From Streptomyces sp. ST2-7A (GTDB lineage Bacteria; Actinomycetota; Actinomycetes; Streptomycetales; Streptomycetaceae), in NCBI RefSeq assembly GCF_021390475.1, contig NZ_JAJUWS010000046.1, positions 1-53,192 on the forward strand: a stretch of DNA of 53,192 nt. Direction: 5' to 3'. A program made the translations under genes and the position numbers. The notes beneath the pieces are model-generated. The model saw nothing but the letters and a program-made list of their open reading frames with translations, was not told the origin of the DNA and did no database searches. Of the stretch, positions 23,128 to 30,185 are shown piece after piece (position 1 is the stretch's first letter; every line of letters begins with the position of its first letter).

Positions 23128-24264
23128 ATGATGGTGACGGTGCAGCGATGGACGGGGCGCGAGGCGCGGCTGCTTCGCGAGGCCCTGCGAATGACGCTGC
23201 GCGAGTTCGCGGCCCACCTGGGGGTCAGCGATCGCGCGGTGTCCAAGTGGGAGGCAGGGGCCGACGGTTACGTGCCCCGATCCGAAACCCAGGCACTTCT
23301 CGACACCGCGCTGACCCGCTCGGCGGAGGAGGTCCGGACCCGATTCGCCGCCTCCATGGGCGGCACGGCCGAGGTCGAGCGCCCAACCGGCGAGGAGGAC
23401 ATCCACCTCGACTCGCACAAGTTCGTGCCCGCCTACATCGGCCCCGACCGTGCCCGCGCCCTGCTGGCCGACCTGCGGTCCGGTCCGATCGACTCGTGGT
23501 TGGAGAGCGCGTCACTACGCGTGGAACACCCCGACGCCCGCACCTGCACGCTTCACATCGCGGCCTGCGGCACGGCGCTTTTCCACATCATCCAGGAACG
23601 ACGCCCGCGGTCGCTCACCGAACTCGCGGTCTGGCGCTACCGCAGCTACGCTTCCGACCTCCCCTGGGCTGCCGGGGCCCTCGGAGAGCTGTTGGGGGAC
23701 GCCTGCAACTCCGAGCCCGAGTACGTGCTCTCGTTGTACTGGCTCCACTCCGGCCCGTGGGCCGGGCAGGAGTTGCACGCCGCGGTGCGCCTGCTGTCGA
23801 CTCCATCCGTCCTTGTGGACCGAGGAGCTCCGGAAGGACCCGCCGGACTGGGCGAATCCGTCGAGAAGTCCCTCATGGCCTCCGGGTTCGACCATCCCGA
23901 CGTCGTTCCCTTCGGCGTCCGGGGCGTCTCCGTCGGCTACGCGGGATGGTCCGGTGTGGCGTACGCCGCCCGCGCACCGGAACGCAGCCTCACCATCGAC
24001 GAACTCGTAGCCTGCGAGCTGAGCGTGCAAACCCTCTGGTGCTACTCCCGCTACATCCAGCGTCTGATCGAGGACGGCGGGGATCCCTCGATGCCCGACC
24101 GATACGGCTGGCGATTCCTGCGTGCCGCGTACTCTCGGCTTACGACAGCGCGCCCTCGTGAGACGGCGCAGCACTGCCTGATGCGGGAGGCGATCGTGAG
24201 AACCAGCGGCCTCGCGGGGCGGTTGCGGGAAGCGCAGGACGCGTTGCGCGAGAGCGCCGGCTGA
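23128..24264 (+). CDS. XRE-family pathway regulator with large C-terminal domain
   Basis: Residues 8-50 form the helix-turn-helix: GREARLLREALRMTLREFAA, then HLGVSDRAVSKWEAGADGY. This arrangement, with W-x-x-R-E-x-x-L-L-R-x-A-L-R-M-x, is common in Streptomyces cluster-linked regulators. The remaining 300 residues are globular with no domain that I can name. GGGGGA stands 3 bases before the tandem ATGs at 23128. It is divergent from the nine-gene operon and only 14 bp upstream of the hydrolase gene, so it probably controls both directions. Confidence 0.75.
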   Translation: MMVTVQRWTGREARLLREALRMTLREFAAHLGVSDRAVSKWEAGADGYVPRSETQALLDTALTRSAEEVRTRFAASMGGTAEVERPTGEEDIHLDSHKFVPAYIGPDRARALLADLRSGPIDSWLESASLRVEHPDARTCTLHIAACGTALFHIIQERRPRSLTELAVWRYRSYASDLPWAAGALGELLGDACNSEPEYVLSLYWLHSGPWAGQELHAAVRLLSTPSVLVDRGAPEGPAGLGESVEKSLMASGFDHPDVVPFGVRGVSVGYAGWSGVAYAARAPERSLTIDELVACELSVQTLWCYSRYIQRLIEDGGDPSMPDRYGWRFLRAAYSRLTTARPRETAQHCLMREAIVRTSGLAGRLREAQDALRESAG

Positions 24265-24278
24265 AGGGACGCGAGGCC

Positions 24279-24842
24279 ATGCACCGCATCAATCCGGAGC
24301 GTGCGGCGCTCGTGGTGGTCGATGTCCAGAACGGCTTCGTCAACGAGCACAGCCGGCACGTCGTGCCGGTGGTGGTGAAGTTGGTCCGTGAGTGGAGCGC
24401 CGTGGGCGGGGCGGTGGTCTTCACCCGGTACCGCAACTATCCCGACAGCCCGTACGAGCGGTTGTTCTCCTGGACCCGGTTGCAGGGCCCGCCGGAGACC
24501 GACCTGGTCCCCGAACTCCACGACCTCGTGGGGGAAGCCGCCGCGATCATCGACAAGACCGGCTACTCCTTCTTCACCCCCGCAGCCGAGCGCCTGGTCA
24601 CCCAACAGGGGTGGGGGGATCTGGTCTTCTGCGGGATCGCCACGGAGAGCTGTGTGTTGAAGTCCGCGGCGGACGCCTTCGAGCGCGGTCACTCGCCCTG
24701 GCTGGTCACCGACGCCTGTGCCAGTGACGCCGGGCCGGCCGTCCACGAGGCCGGGCTCCTGGTCGCGCGCCGGCTCATCGGCCGGGGCCAACTCATCACC
24801 ACCGAGCACGTCCTCACCCCCGCCCGGGAGGTTCACCGATGA
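24279..24842 (+). CDS. Isochorismatase-family cysteine hydrolase
   Basis: The triad is complete: Asp15 in LVVVDVQNGF, Lys93 in IDKTGYSFF, and Cys125 in GIATESCVLKSAADAFERG. Length (187) is standard. Family members hydrolyse isochorismate, nicotinamide, N-carbamoyl amides or ureides; TESC in place of T-N-x-C-V-x-x-T does not fix the substrate. It is coupled to the flavoprotein gene by ATGA and follows the regulator closely, so these three form an operon divergent from the nucleotide-type operon. It is distinct from the truncated remnant at 2271. Confidence 0.85.
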   Translation: MHRINPERAALVVVDVQNGFVNEHSRHVVPVVVKLVREWSAVGGAVVFTRYRNYPDSPYERLFSWTRLQGPPETDLVPELHDLVGEAAAIIDKTGYSFFTPAAERLVTQQGWGDLVFCGIATESCVLKSAADAFERGHSPWLVTDACASDAGPAVHEAGLLVARRLIGRGQLITTEHVLTPAREVHR

Positions 24843-25732
24843 CCCCGGATCTACTGATCATCGGTGGCGGCCCGGCCGGCTGCGCCGCCGCGCTCACCGC
24901 CGCCGGTGTCGGCATGCGCTCCCTGCTGGTCGAGCGGGAAGGCCGGGTGTGCGGAAAGCTGCACCACATCCCAGCCCTGAACAACGTCCTGGGCGGCTTT
25001 CGCACCGGCCCCGACCTCGCCGCCACCGTCACGGCCGACCTCGCCGACAACCCGCTGTGCGGGGTGATGACGGGCACGGCGGTCACCGGCATCGAACCGG
25101 GCCGGGACGGCGTCACGATCACCCTGGACACCGGCGCGCGGCACACCGCCCCGCACGCCGTCCTGGCCACCGGCGTCGGCCCCCTCCAACCGGCCGACTG
25201 CCCCTGGATCACCGCCCCCGCGGGGATGCGGCTCCCAACGCTGTGGGAGGCCGACGCCGGGGAGACATTCGGTGGAACCTGGCTGGTGTTGGGAGCCGAC
25301 CGGCCGTTGGGCACCCTCCTGCGGGCCCACCCCGACGCTGGTCTCAAGCTGGTCGTCCTGCACGGACACGAGGACGCCTACAAGGTCGAGGAGGTCGCCG
25401 ACGATGCCCGGGTCATCTCCCTCCGCGTGGAGGGCGTCACGCTCGACGCCACCCGGGACGGCGCACCCTGCGCCCTCGCCCATCTGCCTGGAGGGGAGCG
25501 GACGGTGTGGCGGGCGGACGCGGTGTTCGCCAACCTCGGCAGCGTCCCCACCGCCCCGGCGGGCGCGGCCCGGGACGCCTCCGGCCACTGTCCCGCCGAC
25601 CTCCAACACCCCCGACTCATCCCGGCCGGCGACATCCGCTCCGCCCGCTTCCAGCGCATCATGACCGCCACCGGCTCCGGCGCCGAAGCGGCCCTCCACG
25701 CCTACTACGCCACCCGCGACCTCCCGATCTGA
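24839..25732 (+). CDS. Thioredoxin reductase-like FAD oxidoreductase lacking the CxxC centre
   Basis: The N-terminus has the FAD motif DLLIIGGGPAGCAAALTAAG and an acidic strand end (LLVEREG). The C-terminal FAD segment reads LIPAGDIRSARFQRIMTATG then SGAEAALHAYY, as in thioredoxin-reductase-like enzymes. The redox CxxC of true thioredoxin reductases is missing, and the middle NADPH-type motif is degenerate (WLVLGADRPLGTLLRA). It may therefore be a ferredoxin- or substrate-oxidising relative, like the dithiol oxidases of natural-product clusters, but it has no obvious cysteine pair. ATG overlaps the hydrolase stop. Confidence 0.72.
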   Translation: MTPDLLIIGGGPAGCAAALTAAGVGMRSLLVEREGRVCGKLHHIPALNNVLGGFRTGPDLAATVTADLADNPLCGVMTGTAVTGIEPGRDGVTITLDTGARHTAPHAVLATGVGPLQPADCPWITAPAGMRLPTLWEADAGETFGGTWLVLGADRPLGTLLRAHPDAGLKLVVLHGHEDAYKVEEVADDARVISLRVEGVTLDATRDGAPCALAHLPGGERTVWRADAVFANLGSVPTAPAGAARDASGHCPADLQHPRLIPAGDIRSARFQRIMTATGSGAEAALHAYYATRDLPI

Positions 25733-25799
25733 ACCGGTACCCGCGAGGGCGCTCGATGCTCCGGCTCGCCGGGGTCGTGGCCTGTGAACGGTGAGCCGG

Positions 25800-26522
25800 T
25801 CAGATGAGGCGTTCGAGGATGTTGCCGGGCCAGTGGCCGAGCCAGTGGGCTGTGGTGGAGGGGTGGGGCTCTCCGTGGGTGGATCCGTCGTGGGGGAGCA
25901 GTTCGGTGGGGGCGATGTAGCCCTCGCCGGGGTGGATGCGGATGCGCACGCAGTGGGTGGTGTGGCCGGTGGCGATGTACCGGCGGAAGTCGTCGGTGTG
26001 GGGTTGGTGGTCCGGGGCGGAGCGGAGGGTGCGGCAGATGGTGCGGATGTCGGCGGTGATCAGGAGCAGGTGGCGGTCGCCGGGGCCGAGGTTGTAGCAG
26101 AGGCGGCGCCGGGACCGGTGGCGGGTGGCCAGGAGATGTCGGTCCCAGGTGTCGATGTGAAGGCCGATGCGCTGTCCGCCGTCACCGTTGCAGGTCGTGG
26201 TGCGGGCGTCGGCGGGGCTGTGGGATCGGCCGAGATGGACGGCGTCGGGGTCCCCGAGCGGAGCGACGAGGTCCGCGAGGTGGGTGGGAGCGGCACCGGC
26301 GGGCAGCGCGACGAGTTCGACGAGTGCGTGGTCGGGGGTGTGCCGGTCGGCGGTGACGGCGGTCAGGTGCTCGTCGGTCAGCGGCTGCCAGGCATCGGCG
26401 GGGATGACGGCGCCGTCTTCGTAATCCGGGTCGTTGTGCCCCGTTCGGACGGTGGTGATTTCGCTGCGCTCCCGGAGGGCCTCGGGGCGGATGTGGGCGA
26501 TCTTGAGGTCCATGGTGGTCAC
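25800..26522 (-). CDS. Putative 2OG-Fe(II) oxygenase of the cyclophane RiPP operon
   Basis: The 240-residue product has an H-x-D pair in QRIGLHIDTWDRHLL (His122, Asp124). A basic stretch follows (RHRSRRRLCYNLGPGDRHLL), then RIRIHPGEGYIAPTELLPHD, with candidates for the distal His (211 or 226) and a 2-oxoglutarate-binding Arg (193/195). This spacing fits a double-stranded beta-helix oxygenase. As last gene of the RiPP operon it probably hydroxylates the crosslinked peptide. I recall that some cyclophane RiPP systems in sequence databases carry such an oxygenase; that is memory, not a search. GTG at 26522 overlaps the pentapeptide gene stop; ATG at 26513 is an alternative. Confidence 0.6.
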   Translation of the reverse strand: MTTMDLKIAHIRPEALRERSEITTVRTGHNDPDYEDGAVIPADAWQPLTDEHLTAVTADRHTPDHALVELVALPAGAAPTHLADLVAPLGDPDAVHLGRSHSPADARTTTCNGDGGQRIGLHIDTWDRHLLATRHRSRRRLCYNLGPGDRHLLLITADIRTICRTLRSAPDHQPHTDDFRRYIATGHTTHCVRIRIHPGEGYIAPTELLPHDGSTHGEPHPSTTAHWLGHWPGNILERLI

Positions 26523-27205
26523 CCGGGTTCGAGGTCTTCGGTATAGGTGAGGTCGAGATCGGTGGTCAGGGCGTGGGCGAGTTCGCTCGGTTGGTGGCGG
26601 TCGATGAGGACCTCGCGCAGGTTGGTGACACCGCGGACGGAGGAGAGGTCGCTGCCGCTGAGGTCGGTGCGGTGGTAGCGGCCGGGGCCGAAGTCGGTCA
26701 GACGCAGGGTGCAGCGGTCGAAGACCACGTGGGAGAGGTCGCAGCGCTCCAGGACGGCTTCGGTGAGCACGCAGCGCGTGAAGACGACCGGTCCGGTGGC
26801 ACGGATCCCGGTGAGGGTCGCGTAGTCGAGCCGGCAGGTGTCGAAGACGACGTTGTCGAGGGTCGGGCCGGTCAGGGTGGCGCCCATGAGCTTGCAGTCG
26901 CGGAAGAGGACGCGACTGAACCTGCCGGCTGTGATCTCGGCGGTGCCGAAGTCACAGCCGGTGAACTCCACGGAGTCGACCCGCGTGTCGTGCAGATGGA
27001 CGCGTTTGGCGGTCAGCCCGGTGACGCCCCCGGTGATCAGGCGGGTGTGGGTGAGGTCCATGTCACGGAGGTCGGCGCCGGAGTAGCGGAAGTCCTGGAC
27101 GACGCCGCGTCCGCTCTCCAGGGACGTGACGTTGGTGAGGTAGAGCCCGGGTTCGTTCAGGTTCGGGAGGGTGGCCGTGACTCGGCCGAAGGTCTGTTCC
27201 GTCAT
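26519..27205 (-). CDS. Pentapeptide-repeat protein, candidate self-resistance factor
   Basis: The 228-residue protein shows tandem A(D/N)Lxx-type pentapeptides with hydrophobic centres: GADLRDMDLTHTRLITGGVT, VDSVEFTGCDFGTAEITAGR, FSRVLFRDCKLMGATLTGPT, CRLDYATLTGIRATG, CVLTEAVLERCDLSHVVFDR and TDLSGSDLSSVRGV. Such right-handed quadrilateral helices can mimic DNA; MfpA, Qnr, McbG and AlbG protect DNA gyrase. Located in a peptide-antibiotic-like operon, it could protect the producer, which would imply a gyrase-type target. This is inference: many pentapeptide proteins have other roles. It starts 72 bp after the precursor gene and overlaps the oxygenase gene. Confidence 0.82.
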   Translation of the reverse strand: MTEQTFGRVTATLPNLNEPGLYLTNVTSLESGRGVVQDFRYSGADLRDMDLTHTRLITGGVTGLTAKRVHLHDTRVDSVEFTGCDFGTAEITAGRFSRVLFRDCKLMGATLTGPTLDNVVFDTCRLDYATLTGIRATGPVVFTRCVLTEAVLERCDLSHVVFDRCTLRLTDFGPGRYHRTDLSGSDLSSVRGVTNLREVLIDRHQPSELAHALTTDLDLTYTEDLEPG

Positions 27206-27277
27206 GAGGTGGGCGCTCCGGTGGGGTCGGCGTCGGTCCCGCAGGGCCCGTGGACGCTGCGGGATCGACGCGGGCGG

Positions 27278-27454
27278 TCACTGCTTCTTGTTCCAGTTGT
27301 CCCAGGTGGGACGGTTGTCGAAGGTGTTTCCCCCGGCGTTGTCCCAGGTGGGCTGGTTGTTGAACATGTTCACGGTGGTGTCGGGTCGGCCGTGACCGGT
27401 GAGGTGGGAGATGGTCGGGGTGTCGGCGAGGGCGAGCAGTTCCAGCAGAGTCAC
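27278..27454 (-). CDS. RiPP precursor peptide with repeated aromatic-x-Asn motifs (triceptide-like)
   Basis: The 58-residue peptide starts at GTG 27454, overlapping the maturase stop (GTGA). Residues 1-30 form a leader (TLLELLALADTPTISHLTG, then a His/Gly/Arg stretch). Residues 31-44 and 45-58 are two copies of a 14-residue unit, F-(N/D)-N-(Q/R)-P-T-W-D-N plus five variable residues. The triplets are F31-N-N, W37-D-N, F45-D-N and W51-D-N, with a possible W54-N-K. Radical SAM triceptide maturases link the aromatic ring of residue 1 to the beta-carbon of residue 3 in just such triplets, so up to four or five cyclophanes are predicted. No cysteine is present. The gene is short and has no ATG, so automated callers may miss it. 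Confidence 0.8.
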   Translation of the reverse strand: MTLLELLALADTPTISHLTGHGRPDTTVNMFNNQPTWDNAGGNTFDNRPTWDNWNKKQ

Positions 27455-28602
27455 GCTGTGTGTTCCTCTCGGGCGGTATCGGACAGTGCGGTGACGAGGG
27501 CTTGTCGTGAGGTGCGGCAGTGGTTGGTCTCGGTGGTGTCCAACCGGCCGTTCTCGAAGTACCGGTTGCCGGCCTGGGCGCCCCGGCAGAAGTCGAAGAA
27601 GCCGCACGTGGCCTGGCATCGGTCGAGGCCGGTCAGGAACTCCCGCACGTAGGGGAGCCGGTGGGCCCGGGCGAGGATCTCGGCGAGGGACTGCTCGCGG
27701 ATGTTGCCGGCGCGGAAGTCTTTGTACCGGGGAGCGGTGATTCCGGCGAGTTCCGGGGAGAGCAGGACCACGTCGCCGTTGGCCGCGATGGTGGGGATGG
27801 GGTCGATCAGCCGCTGTCCCCACTCCGTGCCGCGTCCGGTGCGGACCAGGCCGAGGTAGTCGCCGAGACGGGCCAGCTCCCGAATGGTCAGGTCGGGGTT
27901 GCGCCGGCTCCAGGCGAGCGTGCGTCGCCAGAACTCCGTGGCCGGGCCTTGGCCGGGTTGCCGACGGGTGGTGTTGACGCCTTCGGCTTCCTCGATGTTG
28001 AGGCCCGCGGTGTGGCAGCCCAGCCGGGCGAGGAAGTCCAGCAGGGCTTCCGGGCGGGTGATGCCGGCGGCGGTGACGACGGCGATGACCGAGAACCCGA
28101 TCCCGGCCCGGTAGAGGTGATCGATGCCGCGCAGCGTCCTGGTGAACGTGGGTCGCCCGGCCCGATCCACTCGCTGTGCGTTCAGTGCGGCGGGACCGTC
28201 GATGCTCACTCCGACCCCGAAAGCGTGACGGGTCAGGAACTCGCACCAGGCATCGTTGATCAACGTCGCGTTGGTCTGTACCCAGTGCCGGACCCGGCCC
28301 GCTTGCCGCAGGGACTCGAAGGGCTCCAGCAGTTCGGCGAACCGGCTCCGACCGAGGGCCAGCGGCTCGCCGGCGTGCCAGACCACATCCACGCCCCGGT
28401 TCGGGCCGGCCTCGGTGATCTCGCCGACCGAATGGGCGACGGCTTCCGCCATGTCCGGCGTCATGGTGTTCCGCCGGTCACGATCGGGGAGGTAGCAGTA
28501 GGCGCAGTCCAGGTTGCAGAAGCTCGTCGGTTGGAGAACCACGGTGTGCGGCACCGACGCGATGCGGCGACGGTAGGAAGCGAGCAGCATCTCCTCACTC
28601 AT
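27451..28602 (-). CDS. Radical SAM peptide maturase with SPASM/twitch-like C-terminus
   Basis: The 383-residue enzyme has the radical SAM motif C29-x3-C33-x2-C36 in TSFCNLDCAYCYLPDRD. A G-G-E-like segment follows (VVWHAGEPLALG), then the barrel strands HWVQTNATLINDAWCEFL and GVGVSIDGPAALNAQRVDR. C-terminal cysteines 329, 333, 339 and 362 (RCQATCGFFDFCRGAQ and TNHC) can hold an auxiliary cluster as in SPASM or twitch domains; four rather than seven are seen. It is inferred to form carbon-carbon links in the adjacent precursor. ATG at 28602 overlaps the upstream gene by 8 bp; an in-frame ATG at 28659 lies inside that gene. This class resembles XyeB, GrrM and FxsB-type enzymes. Confidence 0.85.
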   Translation of the reverse strand: MSEEMLLASYRRRIASVPHTVVLQPTSFCNLDCAYCYLPDRDRRNTMTPDMAEAVAHSVGEITEAGPNRGVDVVWHAGEPLALGRSRFAELLEPFESLRQAGRVRHWVQTNATLINDAWCEFLTRHAFGVGVSIDGPAALNAQRVDRAGRPTFTRTLRGIDHLYRAGIGFSVIAVVTAAGITRPEALLDFLARLGCHTAGLNIEEAEGVNTTRRQPGQGPATEFWRRTLAWSRRNPDLTIRELARLGDYLGLVRTGRGTEWGQRLIDPIPTIAANGDVVLLSPELAGITAPRYKDFRAGNIREQSLAEILARAHRLPYVREFLTGLDRCQATCGFFDFCRGAQAGNRYFENGRLDTTETNHCRTSRQALVTALSDTAREEHTA

Positions 28603-29158
28603 GACCGGCACCGGTCCCGTCGCTCGCCGGGTCCGCCGGGGGGCGGGAGTCTCCGACATTCGTGACAGAGGCCCCGTCGGGTTGTGAGGGGGCGAGCGGA
28701 GCGTCCCGGTCAACGTCGTGAGGTCCGGCTGAAGCGTCGGCTCGCGTCGCCGGGGGCAGTGCCGTGCGCCGCGAGGTGTCCCCGGTAACGGCGGCCCCGG
28801 GCGGCGAACAGGGCAACAGCCCTCGCTCCGGAGAGCCCGGCGTCCCATCCGCCCTGCCGGCGGGGCGAGGTGCGTCGCGCTCGCCCCGGTGTCCCGACAC
28901 TCTCGTCACGGGTTCCGTTCGACCGAGGCGGTGGGCCCGTTCACGTGCCATCCGCACGATGCTCTCCGCGTCATCCGGCCCGAAGATCCGGTACAACAGC
29001 GCCAATTCCCCTTCGGGCCCCGGGGGCACGGTGCTCCATGGCTCGGCGGTACCCGGCCGGGGCGGACCGCCCGTGGGGTACGCACGCCGTGTCGACAACC
29101 GCCACCGGCCACGGACTCCCCACCGCCGGTAGGCCGTTCGGCTCGGGAATCCACTCAT
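28595..29158 (-). CDS. Unknown Arg/Pro-rich protein of the RiPP operon
   Basis: The frame is fixed by overlaps at both ends (ATGA with the gene upstream, 8 bp with the maturase). The product of 187 residues has one region with normal protein character, PEGELALLYRIFGPDDAESI then VRMARERAHRLGRT, about residues 48-85. The rest is low-complexity Pro/Ala/Arg/Ser sequence. I do not recognise a family. A short peptide-handling or partner domain is possible. It may be over-long at the start, because the first 40 residues are unlike protein, but the coupling argues for this start. Confidence 0.5.
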   Translation of the reverse strand: MSGFPSRTAYRRWGVRGRWRLSTRRAYPTGGPPRPGTAEPWSTVPPGPEGELALLYRIFGPDDAESIVRMARERAHRLGRTEPVTRVSGHRGERDAPRPAGRADGTPGSPERGLLPCSPPGAAVTGDTSRRTALPPATRADASAGPHDVDRDAPLAPSQPDGASVTNVGDSRPPADPASDGTGAGHE

Positions 29159-29502
29159 CGGTCAACCCCCATGCTCCAGTCACCGACCGGGCGCAGGGAC
29201 AACTCCCACACGCACCCGCCGCCGGTGAACGAATGAATCGAGAACCCGCCCGGCTGCGAGGAAGAGTGCGGCCCCTCGCCGGCCAAGGAGTCGGCCCAGC
29301 GGCGGAACACGTTCGCCACTCGGCGCTCCTCCACATCCCCCTCGGCCAGGTGGTCGGCGATTTCCACCACACGTGTCCGTACCGCCTCCCGAAGCACATC
29401 GGGATCGAGCGCGAACGCCTCACCGAGGTGGAACATCTGCGGCACCGGATCGCCCTGGTACGCGACGATCTCCGCCCGCCACGCGCAGCCCGGTGCTCTC
29501 AT
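29155..29502 (-). CDS. Unknown small protein of the RiPP operon
   Basis: The 115-residue product has a structured centre (YQGDPVPQMFHLGEAFALDP, then VLREAVRTRVVEIADHLAEG and ERRVANVFRRWADSLAG) and ends with a beta-rich stretch (FSIHSFTGGGCVWELSLRPV). No family is recognised. ATG at 29502 overlaps the ATPase gene stop by 4 bp, and its own stop overlaps the next gene. From memory, small proteins of this size next to RsbW-like ATPases occur in Streptomyces accessory operons, but I cannot assign a role. Confidence 0.6.
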   Translation of the reverse strand: MRAPGCAWRAEIVAYQGDPVPQMFHLGEAFALDPDVLREAVRTRVVEIADHLAEGDVEERRVANVFRRWADSLAGEGPHSSSQPGGFSIHSFTGGGCVWELSLRPVGDWSMGVDR

Positions 29503-29984
29503 GCGGGCCTGCCCTCCTCGACGCGCACCTGGTGATCGAGACGAACGGTGCCTCCGGCCGGGACCGGCACGCCGGTTTCCCGACCCGGGGCCGGCGCCCC
29601 CACGCGGAACCACACCCACTTCCCCGAGCCGGTCAGGACGTAGCCCAGCGCTTCGCTCAGCTCCCGCACCAACCACAGTCCTCGGCCGTGTTCGGATTCC
29701 CAGTTCGGACGCAGGACCGCCGGTGGCCGCCGCGAACGGTCGAACAACCGCACCCGGATTCCGCTTTCGTCACGCGTCACCTCCAGGCGGCACCGCGGGT
29801 CGGCGACGTGGGCAACGACGTTCGCCAGCAGCTCGGAGACGCCGAGCCGTGCCGTCTCCACCGCCTCGGAACCGCCGCCGAGGGCGGCAACCGCGGCACC
29901 GGCCTTCTCTCGCCACAGCGCGATGTCCTGCTTCGAAGCCGTCAACTCCCAGGCGTGACGACCGCTCTCGATGACGTCCTTCAT
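29499..29984 (-). CDS. RsbW/SpoIIAB-like ATP-binding protein (HATPase_c_2)
   Basis: The 161-residue protein has the GHKL ATPase features of anti-sigma-type kinases: ETARLGVSELLANVVAHVAD (N box), a strand EVTRDESGIRVRLFDRSRRP (D box region) and SEHGRGLWLVRELSEALGYV (G box). Streptomyces encode many of these, often as orphan regulators. It is the first gene of the RiPP operon, with GGAGGTCGGA before the ATG at 29984. It may tie expression or processing of the peptide to a sigma-factor or antagonist pathway; no partner is visible here. Confidence 0.8.
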   Translation of the reverse strand: MKDVIESGRHAWELTASKQDIALWREKAGAAVAALGGGSEAVETARLGVSELLANVVAHVADPRCRLEVTRDESGIRVRLFDRSRRPPAVLRPNWESEHGRGLWLVRELSEALGYVLTGSGKWVWFRVGAPAPGRETGVPVPAGGTVRLDHQVRVEEGRPA

Positions 29985-30150
29985 TCCGACCTCCGCCTCT
30001 CCGGCCCGCCACGGACGGCGACGGCAAGGGTGGGATCGGCGGGAGACCGACTCCGGAGCGGTGACATGCTGCGCCGCACGGTGTCCTCCGTGGGGCGGCT
30101 GGAGTGATCGGGCATGAAGTGGACGGTAGGCGGGGTACACCACCAGCCGG

Positions 30151-30167
30151 GCACGCAGTGTGCGTGC
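30151..30167. promoter_or_regulatory. Perfect 7-bp palindrome between the RiPP operon and its divergent regulator
   Basis: GCACGCA-gtg-TGCGTGC spans 30151-30167. It sits 19 bp before the regulator ATG and 167 bp from the first gene of the divergent RiPP operon. A dimeric XRE protein would fit such a site, so autoregulation is plausible. No clear promoter hexamers can be assigned. Confidence 0.45.
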
Positions 30168-30185
30168 ACTGATACGGGAGGTGTC

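Noticed and set aside
20605..24161. Plus-strand frames of 457 and 770 codons opposite the kinase genes
   Set aside because: Antisense openings without motifs; the second even runs into the XRE gene in another frame.
25791..28665. Plus-strand frames opposite the RiPP operon (25791-26546, 26573-27652, 27520-28665)
   Set aside because: Val/Gly/Asp-rich mirror frames; the minus-strand genes have clear motifs and chained overlaps.
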